Notes under the pieces: model-generated | The model's input: only the letters and a program-made list of their open reading frames with translations | Databases searched by the model: none | Told to the model about the DNA's origin: nothing | Shown: positions 47,317-59,000 of the stretch, one piece after another | How the letters are laid out: each line of letters begins with the position of its first letter | Numbering within the stretch: the stretch's first letter is position 1 | Translations under genes and position numbers: made by a program | Assembly (NCBI GenBank): GCA_019671005.1 | Contig: CM033745.1 | Span: forward strand, 15,986,921-16,050,920 | DNA length: 64,000 nucleotides | Direction: 5' to 3' | DNA from: Hibiscus mutabilis | Taxonomy: Eukaryota > Streptophyta > Magnoliopsida > Malvales > Malvaceae

Positions 47317-49331
47317 TTTTAATTAATTTTGAAATCTTAAGGACCGAAAGTGTTATTATCTCCTTTTAGAATAAAATCTTAAAAATAATTTTTATATTAT
47401 TTTTTTCAGATTTTCTTTTATTATTTAATTAAAAAATAACTAAATTGTTATTATTATAATAATTCCTACATTCACTTTAATTTAAGGGTAAAAGTTCACA
47501 AATGGTCATTAAACTTTAATTAATTATTTAATTTGGAATCCAAACTTCCAATTGCTTCAATATTACCATTAAACTTTTAGTTTTGTTTTAATTTGAGGGG
47601 GCAAAGTGGGCTGTTTTGCTCTACACTGGAAAATGTGGATGTATTGATTAAAATATTTTTTGTATAATAACACATTTAGTCCTCCATGTTTATACATTCA
47701 AACAATTTAGTCATAATTCGAAAGAAATAATAAATTTAACTCTCGTTATTTCAATTTGACCCTATTTTTAATTAGAGATAATTTAATATTTTATTTTGAT
47801 CCCTCAATTATAACTAATGTTATCTTGTCCCTTCCAATTCCAACCATACCCAATCCATCCTTTAAAAATTGAAATAAATTAATTTATTACTAAATTAAAA
47901 TTTAGAGTTGGATTAATAGGTGTTAATGGATGCTATATAAATCAATTTACCATGCCCAACAAAAGAAGAAAATATAAACCCATAGATTTTTAGGGGGAAA
48001 AAAAAAAGTCGGAAAAAATGTTTTGAAAAATTTTACTCTAAAATAGTAAAATCCACGGGTAATGAATAAAAAAAAGAAAACTCTAGGCCATGATAAATTT
48101 CACGCTGAGAAGATAATAGCGGGGTCATTAATCCCACATTGGAAAGGAAAATGGAGGTCTTGGGATATAAATATTTAAAAAGTTTTGTGATCCCATCAAC
48201 ATGTCTTTTTTTCTAAGAGTTAATGGCCCCGTGACAAGTGGTATCGACCTTACCCTTTGATTATAAATTCATGGTGTGAGACCCGGGGATGGGTCTGGCG
48301 GGGTGGATTATGATAACAAATTGGCCCATTTTGAAATTTGTTCATGAACCGTAAAATATTGAGTGGGGAAATTATCATTTTAAAAAGGTGGGGTTTTTAA
48401 CCCAATTTTTGGAAAATTTCAATCTTGGGATATAAATACGGTGGCTTTGTCCAATAACATGTCTTTTGGGGTAGAAAAATACTAAACTTGTTTGGTGACA
48501 TAAAACTTGTGCAAAATCTACCAACCACGTAAATATTGTCAAAAGTCATTTTAATTTTAACGAAAAAATCCCATGTCCTTGTAAACCTAAAATTCAAGTA
48601 GTAATTTTAAAAATATACTTAATTTTCTTTTTTATTATGTATAATTGAATACACATAAGAACAGATATATGTGTTTTTAGTGGCGTAATAATAATTTTAA
48701 AAATTCAAATATCAATTTTAAAAAATATACATAATTTTCACTCTTTATAGTAATAATTTAATTAATATTTATAAAATTTTAAATGATGGATTGGGTATGG
48801 TTGAGATTGGGAAAGACAAGATAACATAGTTATAATTGAGGGATCAAAAAAAATTAATAAAGATTAAAATTTTCTAAGGATTAAAATATAATTAAAATTG
48901 AAATAATAAAATTTAAATTTATTATTTCTTTATATTAAAATGACTAAATTTTTTGAATGATAAACTAAACATGGAGGACTAAATGTATTATTATACAAAA
49001 TATTTTAATCATCACATCACCCTTTTTTTACAAAAATAATACCTAGCTCTAAATTGAAACAAAACTAAAAGTTTAATGGTAATATTGAAGCAATTGCCAG
49101 TGTTGAATATCATCATTAAATAATTGATCAAAGTTTAAGTAACCATTTGTGAACTTTTTACCTTAAATTAAAGTGAATGTAGGAATTATTATAGTAATAA
49201 AAGTTTAATTATTTTTTGAATTAAAAAACTAAAAGAAAATTAAAAAAAAATATAAACATTATTTTTTTGTGATTTTTTTCTAAAATCGGATAATAACACT
49301 TTCGACCTTAGGATTTTAAAATTAATTAAAA
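47317..49331. mobile_element. Large inverted-repeat (foldback) element, about 2 kb
   Basis: The ends TTTTAATTAATTTTGAAATC and the complement of GATTTTAAAATTAATTAAAA are inverted. The arms pair over several hundred bases through GAAAGTGTTATTATC, CCTACATTCACTTTAATTTA, CATTAAACTTTTAGTTTTGT and CATTTAGTCCTCCATGTTTA words. No clear target duplication was found, so the superfamily is open. A TRIM-like element sits near the centre. It contains no transposase. Confidence 0.65.
48110..48480 (+). mobile_element. TRIM-like short LTR element
   Basis: Two degenerate direct repeats, at about 48110-48236 and 48395-48475, share a CCCA(CA)TTGGAAA-like start, TCTTGGGATATAAATA and CAACATGTCTTT. The TCCCACATTGG-plus-TATAAATA form is typical of plant TRIM LTRs. 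The first copy ends GTGACA and is followed by AGTGGTATCGACC, a primer site like initiator tRNA-Met. Outer limits are approximate. Confidence 0.5.
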
Positions 49332-49564
49332 CTATTAATTCCTCCCCTGTAAACATTTTATAAATAATGATACATTTAATTTGTAATCTTTTGCCATTTT
49401 GTGATAATTATACTATTTCAAATCACATCTTGCTTTTAAAGAAAAATTGATAATTCTAAATAAATGACATTTAAGCATTGTACCCTTTTTTTCATATATT
49501 AAAAACAACATATACCCTTTACCAGAACAATTAGTTTTGAAAAAATTAAGGAACTTTTATTTTT

Positions 49565-50040
49565 TTATTATTTGGTTTTCAAATAAAATCTTAAAAAATA
49601 ACCGGTTTTATATTAACTTTTTGTGTTGACAAATTGTTTTGGGTTTTGAGGTTTTTTTTTCAAAAAATAATTAAAATTTTGGTTTTAAGGATAATTTCCT
49701 ATCATTCACTTCAATTAAAGTGTTTGGTTCATAAAAAATCATTAAACTTTGGTCAATTATTCAAAATGTTATTCAACATAGCAAAATGAAATTGAAACAA
49801 ACTAAAAGTTTAATGGTAACATTGAAGCAATTGAAAGTTTAGTTACTAAATTGAATAATTGATCAAAGTTTAGTGACCTTTTGAGAACTTTACCTTTTAA
49901 TTAAAGTGAACGTAAGAATTATTATAGTAATAAAAGTTTAATTATTTTTTGAATTAAAAAATAAAATAAAATATGAAAAAGTAATATAAAAATTATTTTT
50001 AAGATTTTATTTTAAAAGAAGAAAGAAGAAATAACATTTT
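49565..50040. repeat. Second inverted repeat of the same family, about 480 bp
   Basis: Arms meet near 49790. Left-arm words such as AATAAAATCTTAAAAAATAA and CATTAAACTTTGGTCAATTA return inverted as TTGATCAAAGTTTAGTGACC and TTTTTAAGATTTTATTTT on the right. The same words occur in the 47317-49331 arms. Confidence 0.6.
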
Positions 50041-50394
50041 TAATCAAAAATCTTAAAAATAATTAAATTGATAATATTTTGGACTAAATTATAGTAGATT
50101 GAATAATGATATATTACTAAAACTATTATTTATCGTAGAATTATCTAAAAAAATAATACTTTTTTATTATCAAAAGCCTCGCACATGTTTTTCGATTTCC
50201 TTCTCATTCTCCCTTGTTGTTTTAAAAATATATAAATCAATATATAATTTAGATATATTAATTTTTTATATGATTTAGATATTTATTTATATTTTTATTA
50301 ATAATTTAATTTCACATTTTTAAATTTTTTGAACAATAAATTTTAAATTTTTTTCTAACAAATTTTATTTCTAACCCTAATCCTACCTAGAGGG

Positions 50395-50482
50395 AAAGAA
50401 AAGGGTTGTTCCCAATAAATTTAGAACTCATGACTTAAGAAAATATGAGAAAATAAAAGATAAACAGGTTGACCACCAATCA
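50395..50482 (-). repeat. SINE-like tRNA-derived fragment
   Basis: On the minus strand, GATTGGTGGTCAACCTGTTTA precedes TGAGTTCTAAATTTATTGGG by about 45 bases, like the fragment at 32645-32724. Confidence 0.3.
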
Positions 50483-50490
50483 AATATACT

Positions 50491-52830
50491 TACTCACATT
50501 TTTTAATTTTTTTAAATGGTCTTGTCAAAATGATTATAATTTAGTTTCTATTCTTTCTCTCTTATTTTTAAAAATTTATAAATCAATATATAATTTAGAT
50601 ATTTTGATTTTAAAACGATTTGAATATTTATTTATATTTCTTATTATAACATCATTTTAATTTTTTTCAAATGAATAACATTTTTAAAATTTTATACTTA
50701 CACTTCTGTTAAGTTTTTAATATAACATTTAAAAATGTGGACATGTGACATAAAATCTTTTGTTCGGGAGGAGAGCTAGGCTGAGAAATATAAGGTTGTT
50801 ATTTGATTAATATGAGTTGGATAATATTGTTGTTTGTGTTCCAATCCTCCATACTTGAGTTATATTATTAGATTAAAGTACAAAAATAATAATTTTAGAC
50901 ATATCAAGTGAAGAGCCGTAACGAGTATTTATTAGTGTGGTGTAAAAAATCTGATAAATTAAAATTGAATTCGAAATTTAAAAGAGCGATTCGAATATTA
51001 GGTTATTTGAATTGAAAATTTGATTTCGGCATGGGTTTAAAAAAATATTTCAATTGGTGCAGCTGATAGGTTTTGGTAAAATCGATTAAGTAATATTTAT
51101 TTATTTTATGTATTAGGATATCGTATAGTCTAATAATTTTAATACCCATTTGATTTTTTAAAAAAAATTTGGTCATGAGTTCAATTACTAGAAAATATGA
51201 ACCGTCTATATTTTTATTTTTTAGTTATTTTTACTTTTATTGTAACTAAACAATTATCAAATTTATCATATTATTAAATTTGAAATTTCATTAAACGAAA
51301 TAAAAAAAAAACACTATCCGAGAGATCCACTAAGTGACCTAGTGGCTAGGACACTCATGTTGTCTTATCTTATATGAGTTCGAACCTCGACATGAAAATG
51401 TAATACAACTTTATTTAATAAAAAAATCATTATCTGAACCAAATAAATATTCTGATTAATCAATCAACCAATTATCAGATTTTGTTGATATACATGGCAA
51501 AGCTCCCTTAGGGCGTAAGGGCTCGGACCCCTGTTATAAAATTAGAATATTTGATAGATATTGGTCTACTTATAATTTACCCCTATAAAAATAAATATTC
51601 AAATTAAAAAATATAAGAGTTTATTAAATATATAACTGATTAGGGATTGAACTAAGTAAGAATGAGCCTGTATTATCAAATTTTTTGATCTAATATCAAT
51701 TTAAATCCTTAGAAGTTTAAATATTAAACAAATTAAGCTTTTTCACATGAATTTTGAGTTTTAAATACTTATTTAACTCTTGTATTTTTTTAAAATTCAA
51801 TATTGCGGTCTATGCAATTGTTCAATTATGGCTCCGTACATGTTGATACAATTTATAAATTAAAAGTTAAATAAATCAAATTTACTAATTAACAAAAATA
51901 ATTTACTAGGGTTAATCAGGTCCAATTTTGCACGCTCCAATACTTATTCTCAAGTCTTTGGGTTGATCGATTGGCCATGTTAAGGTGCTGGTCTCGCTAG
52001 GTTAATTTGTTTGTCTTAAACCTTTGGTTGCCCAAAATTCATTCTAGTATATAACTAGGGGTACTAAGGGACATCACACTTTCTAAAAAAAATTAATTTT
52101 TTTATAGTTTAGATTTTCTTTTTGTATTTTTATCAATAACTTAATTTTATATTCTCTAATTATATATATATATCCTCTAAAATTTTATAATTATAAACTT
52201 TTTATATTTATAATATAACTTTTTAATAGTTTGCACTCATTACATAAAATTTTACATCAATCGTTAATGATGTAGGTTTACATCCTTATATTTGATAGAA
52301 AAAATAAATGTCAAATAAATTGAGTATTTCGTGTGTCCAGTGATTATTTTTTCATGCGAACTGCATGCACACTTGGCTTAGTTTTAAGTATCCAATTTCC
52401 GAAAAAAATCAATTACACGTGACCACGAAATGAAAGGAATTTCATTTCCATACAATCTCAAAGTCTAAATCTTGACATTATTCTTAAAAAATATCGAATC
52501 TTTTATCATTCAATCCAACAAAAATATAAAATGACAGAGTGTTTTCAAAGCTCCCCTAGGGTTTTTCGAAAAAAATTCTCAATAACAATCACTTTTGTTT
52601 TTCATTTTATTTGATCGGCAGCAGCGGTATTAATTTTAACGTTAGTTTTATTATATTATATTTATATTTTTATTTAGTTTTTATTAAGAATAGTTCTGCT
52701 TTGTAGTACGTCTTTCTTTATTTTTGACACGTTTTTCTTTATCTTTTGACACGTTTTTGTCTTTATTGACGGTTGTTTGGCCGTTTCTGTTCACTTTTAT
52801 TTTTTTCAGGATTGGATTTAATATTGCCTC
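50491..52830. other. Intergenic AT-rich DNA, no gene seen
   Basis: Apart from the SINE-like piece at 51334-51425, nothing is supported. A short (TA)n run lies at about 52164-52173. Confidence 0.5.
51334..51425 (+). repeat. SINE-like tRNA-derived sequence
   Basis: GTGACCTAGTGGCTAGG (51334-51350) resembles a Pol III A box, and TGAGTTCGAACCTC (about 51375-51388) resembles a B box, about 40 bases apart. An A-rich tail near 51418-51427 follows. It does not fold as a full tRNA, so a SINE is more likely than a tRNA gene. Confidence 0.45.
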
Positions 52831-53219
52831 GATTGATTAAGATGACGTTTATTTGGTTATCCTGATGATCTTCCCTGCTTTGGACCCTCGAATTAGATTT
52901 GGATATAGGAGATTTGTGTTTGTGGGTTTTTCCATGACTCTGGGTTTGATTTGTGGTTGTCAGTGGTCTTTCAGTAGTTTGATACACTTTTGTGGTTCGT
53001 TTGCCAATGCAGTTAGATCTGTTCGTATCTATCTTTCGTTGGAGTCCTTAACCTTTTTATTGTATGATCTTATATGATCTAAAGTGACTAGTTTATTATG
53101 TCTTTGGTTATTGGAATATGTTCAAATTATGTGTTTAGTTTATGTTTATAATTGTAAACCATTATTGTAATTTAGATATTTTTTTAAATAAAACTAGCTG
53201 CTTTTATATATAAAAAAAT
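52831..53219 (+). repeat. LINE 3'-end-like fragment
   Basis: It resembles 1-372, with the same order of GGTCTTTCA, TTCGTGGTTTGTTTGCC-like text, TCTGTTCGTAT, GATCTAAAGTG and an AT tail ending AAATAAAACTAGCTGC before a TA/A-rich end. Confidence 0.35.
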
Positions 53220-53355
53220 AATGTTTTCAACGTCAAAAAACCAAAAACCCCTTTGCCCTTAAATCATATCAAAACACAATAAATGAATTTTAAAATCATT
53301 AAAAAATAATAAAATTACTAAATTCCATAACAAATAATGTGTTATAATTTACTTG

Positions 53356-53553
53356 CTAACTGGCACTGAATTCACCCTGTTTGATACCTAAACAAACCGT
53401 CCTGTGAGGATAAAATTTATCCATATGCCCAAACACCTTACAACGAAAACATCTTGAAGGCATCCAGGAAATATCTACCTCAATTGAAGCTAAAGTATCA
53501 TCTTTAAGTTCTACATGTTCAAAACGTGGTAAAATTCCGTAGTGCACTGCCAA
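53356..53553 (-). pseudogene. Zinc-knuckle fragment of a LINE-type ORF1 / DUF4283 protein
   Basis: A 65-residue open frame contains FEHVELKDDTLASIEVDISW followed by RCFRCKVFGHMDKFYPH. This matches the segment before and in the CCHC knuckle of plant LINE ORF1 / DUF4283 proteins. The last cysteine of the knuckle is replaced by tyrosine. It is isolated and truncated at both ends. Confidence 0.6.
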
Positions 53554-53566
53554 TATAGCTTAAACA

Positions 53567-54612
53567 TGTTGGAAAAATATGATAAAGTGAAAACTTTGAG
53601 GTATATTTTCTATGGGTAAAGGTAGAGATTCGAATAATAAAACCACGTCTTCATATTCTATTCCATAAGACCTTTACAACGTTATCTCATACGTTCAAAC
53701 GGGTAAGTGGTGAATGAGAAATTGATGCTTAAAGTGGGCTTGTGGTTGAGTTAAGGAAAAGGGAAAAACTTATATCCCATATTGATAGGTTATCAAGCGT
53801 AAGATATGTTTATATACAAGATTCTACTTAGTAATTACTAAATAACTTAAGTTGATATGATATAGGTATTGTGAACATTTGGATTGGTTAGGCCTTTGTG
53901 AGCTTGTGAATATTTTAACCCATTATGAGACAATTTTTCCTAAATTTGGATATTATTTTTTAATTCAAATATTATTGTGATAGTGCTATTTAATTAATGA
54001 ATTTTATTTTAAATAAAATTCAGATAATTCACAAGTTTTATTTACAATAAAACTCCTACTCCTATAAATAGCATGCAAACCTACTAGGTTTTACGACTAC
54101 TAAAACACAGAGATTTTCTACTATTTTTACTCTGTGATTTTCTACAGTGTTTTCGGTGATAGAGGAAGGCAAGGTTACACTTTGTGATCTCTGCAGATGT
54201 GTTAGTACAGTTACAGTTAATCATCTAGTTGTTGTATCTTGGAAGACAGACGGCCAACGTCTTTGTGATCTCTACAGATGTGCTACTACAGTTACAGTTG
54301 ATCATCTAGTTGTTGTATATTGGGAGACAGACGGCCAACGTATCTCAAGCACCATAAGAGTGGCCGAAAAATAGACGGCCAACGTATCTCAAGCACCATA
54401 GGAGTGGCTGAAAATCTATCTTAAGGAAACTGAGTTTGCACAAGCCTCAACTCGTTTCTACTCAATTAAATTACGGTTTATTTTAAATCACTTAATTTGA
54501 TTTGTATTATTCGATTTACTTATATTTAATTTTGTTCGATATAATAATAAATTTAGTATTTTATTTTACTATTTATTATTATTCTTGGATTACTAATGTC
54601 ATTTTTCTAACA
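53567..54612 (+). repeat. Probable solo LTR, about 1.05 kb, copia-like
   Basis: It begins TGTTGGAAAAATATG and ends CATTTTTCTAACA, which are inverted termini (TGTTGGAAAAA / TTTTTCTAACA). Inside are TATCCCATATTG, a TATAAATAGC promoter-like site near 54063, and internal duplications. Flanking pentamers do not match, so a deletion product is possible. No internal region or second LTR is present. Confidence 0.5.
54180..54420. repeat. Tandem duplications in the solo LTR
   Basis: An 81-bp unit starting CTTTGTGATCTCTRCAGATG occurs at 54180 and 54261. A shorter unit, AGACGGCCAACGTATCTCAA plus GCACCATARGAGTGGC, occurs twice directly after. Confidence 0.85.
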
Positions 54613-54757
54613 ATCTTAAGACATACTTTCTTAGAGTTTTAATCTAAGGCGAACAGACTATCGTGATTAGGGATGAACCAAGCGGTTTTGGAAATGGCGA
54701 TCGTGGTTCAATGATGTTCAAATACAAGCGGATAGTGTATGGAACCACCAATGGCTA

Positions 54758-54762
54758 CGTGA
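54758..54762. other. Target site duplication, left copy (CGTGA)
   Basis: CGTGA directly precedes the 5' LTR and is repeated at 59761-59765 directly after the 3' LTR. Confidence 0.85.
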
Positions 54763-54980
54763 TATTGAATGTAGATAGGGTTTACATGCATGCCACGTAA
54801 AAAAGGTTTGATGTTAAGAAAGCTTTGCTGTTAAGGTTACGGTTAGGCTATTAGTAACAACTTAGGGTTGTTATAAGTGTAGTTACCCTCTTTGTAAAAG
54901 GCTATATAAAGCTATAGTTCCCTCTTGTAATTCACATCAGTTCTTAATCAATAAACTACTACTTTCTTAATATTCTCATA
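54763..54980 (+). repeat. 5' LTR
   Basis: It starts TATTGAATGTAGATAGGG and ends TATTCTCATA. Inside, GGCTATATAAAGC is a good TATA box and CAATAAAC may serve polyadenylation. It has 17 bases (in AAGAAAGCTTTGCTG) that the 3' LTR lacks. Confidence 0.92.
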
Positions 54981-54988
54981 TGGTATCT
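54981..54988 (+). other. Primer binding site
   Basis: TGGTATCT follows the LTR directly and matches the 3' end of plant initiator tRNA-Met over seven bases, after which the match fades. Confidence 0.7.
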
Positions 54989-55038
54989 TTCGCCGAGATT
55001 CTGGAGAAACTCTTTTGCTGCTGATCAAAATCTTGCTC

Positions 55039-55845
55039 ATGTCCAACTCTGGTGGTTCGCCTGAAGGAACGACTGACGTGCTCTCTGAATCATTGTCAAG
55101 AACTGGGAAAATGTTTACCAATAAGAAAGTAAATGTGGTGCTTGACGAAATGAACTTCTTGTTATAGAAGCAGCAAGTGCTCTTCACTGTTCAAAGCCAT
55201 CGTTTGGAAAATCTGTTATATGGCACGATGGAAATTCCTCCTGAAATGATAATTGCATCTAATGGTCGCCGCGTTCAGAATGATGATTATGAAGACTTTG
55301 TTGCCCAAGACAGTGCGCTTTCATCTTGGCTATTGTCTACCATTAGCTCTCATCTTCTTCCTCAGTTCGTGGGAGCAGAAACGACAACAAAGGTATGGGA
55401 CACTGTCTTGCAATTCTTTGCTAATCGCTCAACTACATCTGTTATGAGCCTTCAATACAAATTACAATCGATCAAGAAAGGTGATGATAAGAGTATGATG
55501 TTGTACTTAACACGTATTAAGGAAGTTTGTGATGTTCTGGCATCATGTGGGAGCAAGGTGTCTCAGGTTGAACAGATAGCCAGTATCTTGAATGGCTTGC
55601 TAAGAGAATTTCAACCATTTATAGCAGTTATAACTGCTAATAAAGATCAGTTATCAATTGATCACGTGTTTACAATTCTGATTGATACAGAAACTCAACT
55701 TTCAGGGTTTAATTCATGTCCTAAGTTTCTACCCATAAATGTTAATGTTGCAAATGTGACTCAAGGTAACAGTTCGAATGTTGGTGGTCAAAATCCTACC
55801 TGTGCTGGTGGTCAAAACCTTACTTATAGATCCTATCGTCCTTAG
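55039..55845 (+). pseudogene. gag: copia gag, interrupted by stops
   Basis: An ATG at 55039 opens a frame that meets TAG at 55165-55167 and then continues in the same frame to 55845. The capsid-like domain (UBN2 type) spans about 55260-55700, with LSSWLLSTISSHLLPQFVGA, VWDTVLQFF and YLTRIKEVCDVLASCG. A further stop at 55843 precedes a region with remnants of a zinc knuckle (about 55880-55930). Two nonsense changes therefore separate gag from pol. Confidence 0.88.
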
Positions 55846-56099
55846 TGTAACACTAGAGGCAGAAATGGAGGAAGGGGCAAAGATAGACCACGTGTGCAAT
55901 GTTAGTTGCGTGGGAGGAATAGCCACATGGTGGATCGATGCTAGTACAGGTTCGATCAAAACTTCCCTGGGATTTCTGCGTCTGCATCTCCGTCGAATGA
56001 TATGGGGAGTGTGCACTATACTGCATACGATAATGGCAATGAAGGTATGCAAGGTGGCAATAGACCTCAAGCCCATCTTGCCTGAACGAGCCAGGCTAG

Positions 56100-59000
56100 A
56101 GCTGAGCAATGAGTCATTGATTCTGGGGCTACTCATCATGTAACACCAGATTCAACAAACGTGGTGCATGGTGCAGACTATAAAGGCCCATGTAAGTTGA
56201 TGGTAGGAAATGGAGAATATTGACAAAACTAGTTGCTCTAATATTTATACTACTTCTCGTACACTTGTATTAAATAACCTGTTACATGTACCCTAAGTAA
56301 CACGCAATCTGCTTTCGGTGTCAAAGTTTGCTAAGGATAATCAAGTATACTTTGAGTTTCATACAAAGGATTGCATAGTTCGAGATGAAGCAACATGAAA
56401 GGTTCTTTTTGAAAGCAGGGAGCATGAAGATCTGTACAAATTTGCCATGTCAATAGTGAAGGATATAGATAAATGTAACAAGAAAATATCTAGTGTGGCT
56501 AAACTGTTTGTAAGCTCATATGAATTGACGCGTAGGAGACATGGACATCCTGCTCATGAAACATTAGTTCAGATTTGCAAAGATTCTGATGTAATTCTTC
56601 CCAAAGAAATGAATAAAATGGATATGTGTATGGCTTGTCGTATGGGAAAAAGTCACAAACTCCCATTTAGTGATTCAAACATTGTGTATAAGACACCATT
56701 TCAACTTGTGTTTACTGATTTATGAGGTCATTCACATGTATCCTCAAATGGCTTTAAGTATTACGTAAGCTTTGTGGATATATGCACTAGGCATACATGG
56801 TTATATTTGCTAAAAGAGAAGTCTCAAGCTGTCACAGCTTTTCAACAGTTTCGGGCAATGGTTCAAACTCAGTTTAATGGGTCAATAAAAGAGGTGCAAA
56901 GTGATTGGGGTGAATATCGAAGTCTGTCTTCTGTGTTGGTTAAGGAAGGTATTAAGCATCGAATCACATGCCCACATACCTCTGAGCAGAACAGGATGGT
57001 TGAGAGACAACACAGGCATGTGATAGAGTTAGCCTTGGTTCTCTTAGCTCAAGCATCATTGCCTATACATCTATGGTCTATTGTTGTTTCCATGGCAGTT
57101 TACTTGATCAATCGGCTACCAACCAAAGTGCTTAAAGGCATATCCCCCTTTAAAGCATTGCACTTAAAGAAACCAGACTATGGATTTATCAAGGTTTTTG
57201 GGTGCCGCTGTTTTCCTCACCTTTGAGATTTTCAATGCTACAAGATGGAGTTTCAGTCAGAGGCCTGTACTTTCTTAGGATTTAGTCCCCAACATAAAGG
57301 ATACATGTGCATGGCAAGCAATGAAAGAATATATGTCTCTAGACATGTAATTTTTGATGACTCCCATTTTTTTTGCAGATAAAGTGACACCACCAACAAA
57401 AGAGAGGTAGACTGGAGATGAACATAGGCTCAAGTCATTCCGTATTGTGACTAAAAGTGGCAGGAGCCATGGCACTACAGCTGAAGACCATGCTGCATCC
57501 ACGGAGCATTATCAAAATCAAGGAATAGAGTTCATTGGCCAGGATCACAAACCGGGTTACACAGCTACATCATCAAACAGTAAAATAAATTTGAGACAAT
57601 CTCCACTGAGTCGAACAAGACAAGCAAACGAGGAACCTGGGGTGCAAGAAACGGTGCATGGGTTGCATGGTTCTCCACCGAGTCAAGCAAGACAAGTAAA
57701 TGAGGAACCTGGGGTGCAAGAAACAGTGCATGGATTGCATGGTTCACCTGCCTCTAAGAAAAATGTGAAGGACAGTGCAGCAGCTCAACAGGATGATGAG
57801 GGCAGTCCATCACCTCAAGATCAGACAACCAATGTGGCTGACATACTACCCGATGCAACCACTACCATGCATGCTCAAAATGAATATTAGGAGAGGATGA
57901 ATGCAACAGGCATAAGTAGACATTCAATGGTGACACGCAGGATGGGATTTTCAAACCGAAAAGCTATATGGTTGTTCGTAAAGTGGATACAGTTGAACCT
58001 GTGAATATTCAACAGGCCTTGGAGTCATCAAACTGGAAAACAGCAGTAATGAATGAGCTGGAGGCATTAGAAAAAAATAGGACATGGTCGTTGGAAGAAT
58101 TACCTGAGGGAAGAACAATTGTAGGTTGCAAATGGCTCTTTAAGATAAAACGTAACCCAGATGGATTCATCCACCGATACAAGGCACAACTGGTAGCCAA
58201 GGCTACTCTCAGGTGCCTGGGTAGGACTTTCAAGAGATATTCAGCCCTACGGTGAAAACTACCACACTAAACGTGATTCTCTCTCTGGTCATGGCTAACA
58301 AATGGAGGCTAAGGCAAGTTGATATAAACAATGCCTTCCTCAATGGAGATTTGGATGAGGCAGTGTTCATGCAACAACCCCTTGGATTTGAACAAGTAAG
58401 GGCTGATGGTACGAGACTAGTTTGCAGGTTGAAGAAAGCCCTTTTTGGGCTAAGACAGGCTTCCAGAAATTGGCATACCAAATTGAAAGAGGATCTGCTG
58501 CACATTGGATTTCAAAGCTCAATGGCAGATGCTTCTCTTTTTGTGAAAAAATTCAGATAGGGTGTGCACATACATGTTAGTGTATGTATATGACATAATC
58601 CTCACAGAGGCATCAGATAAGGAAGTTGAAGAAATAATTATGCACTTAAACAAGAAGTTTTCCTTGAAAGAATTGGGAGAATTAAATTTCTTCCTAGGGA
58701 TCGAAGTAAGTAGAAATGCAGATGCTTTGATCCTAAGTCAGAAGATCTATGTCAAAGAATTGTTGGTGAAAACAGCTATGGAACATGCAAGTTCAGCTCA
58801 CACACTCATGCTTTCAACTCCCAAATTGACTAAAGATGTAGAGAGTGCAATTTCAGATATAAATGAGTATAGGAGTGTTGTAGAGGTTCTCCTATATGCT
58901 TGTCATACAAGGCCAGATATTGCTTTTAATGTAAACAAAGTGGCTCAATTCATGCATGAGCCTTGTGAAGAGCATTGCGTGGCAGTCAAGAGAGTTTCGA

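Noticed and set aside
48231..48310. Cassandra-type element with 5S rRNA promoter
   Set aside because: The GGGGATGGGTCTGGCGGG text looked like it at first, but the conserved 5S internal control sequence is not there.
51334..51425. tRNA gene
   Set aside because: A and B boxes are present in rough form, but acceptor and anticodon stems cannot be formed convincingly; a SINE fits better.
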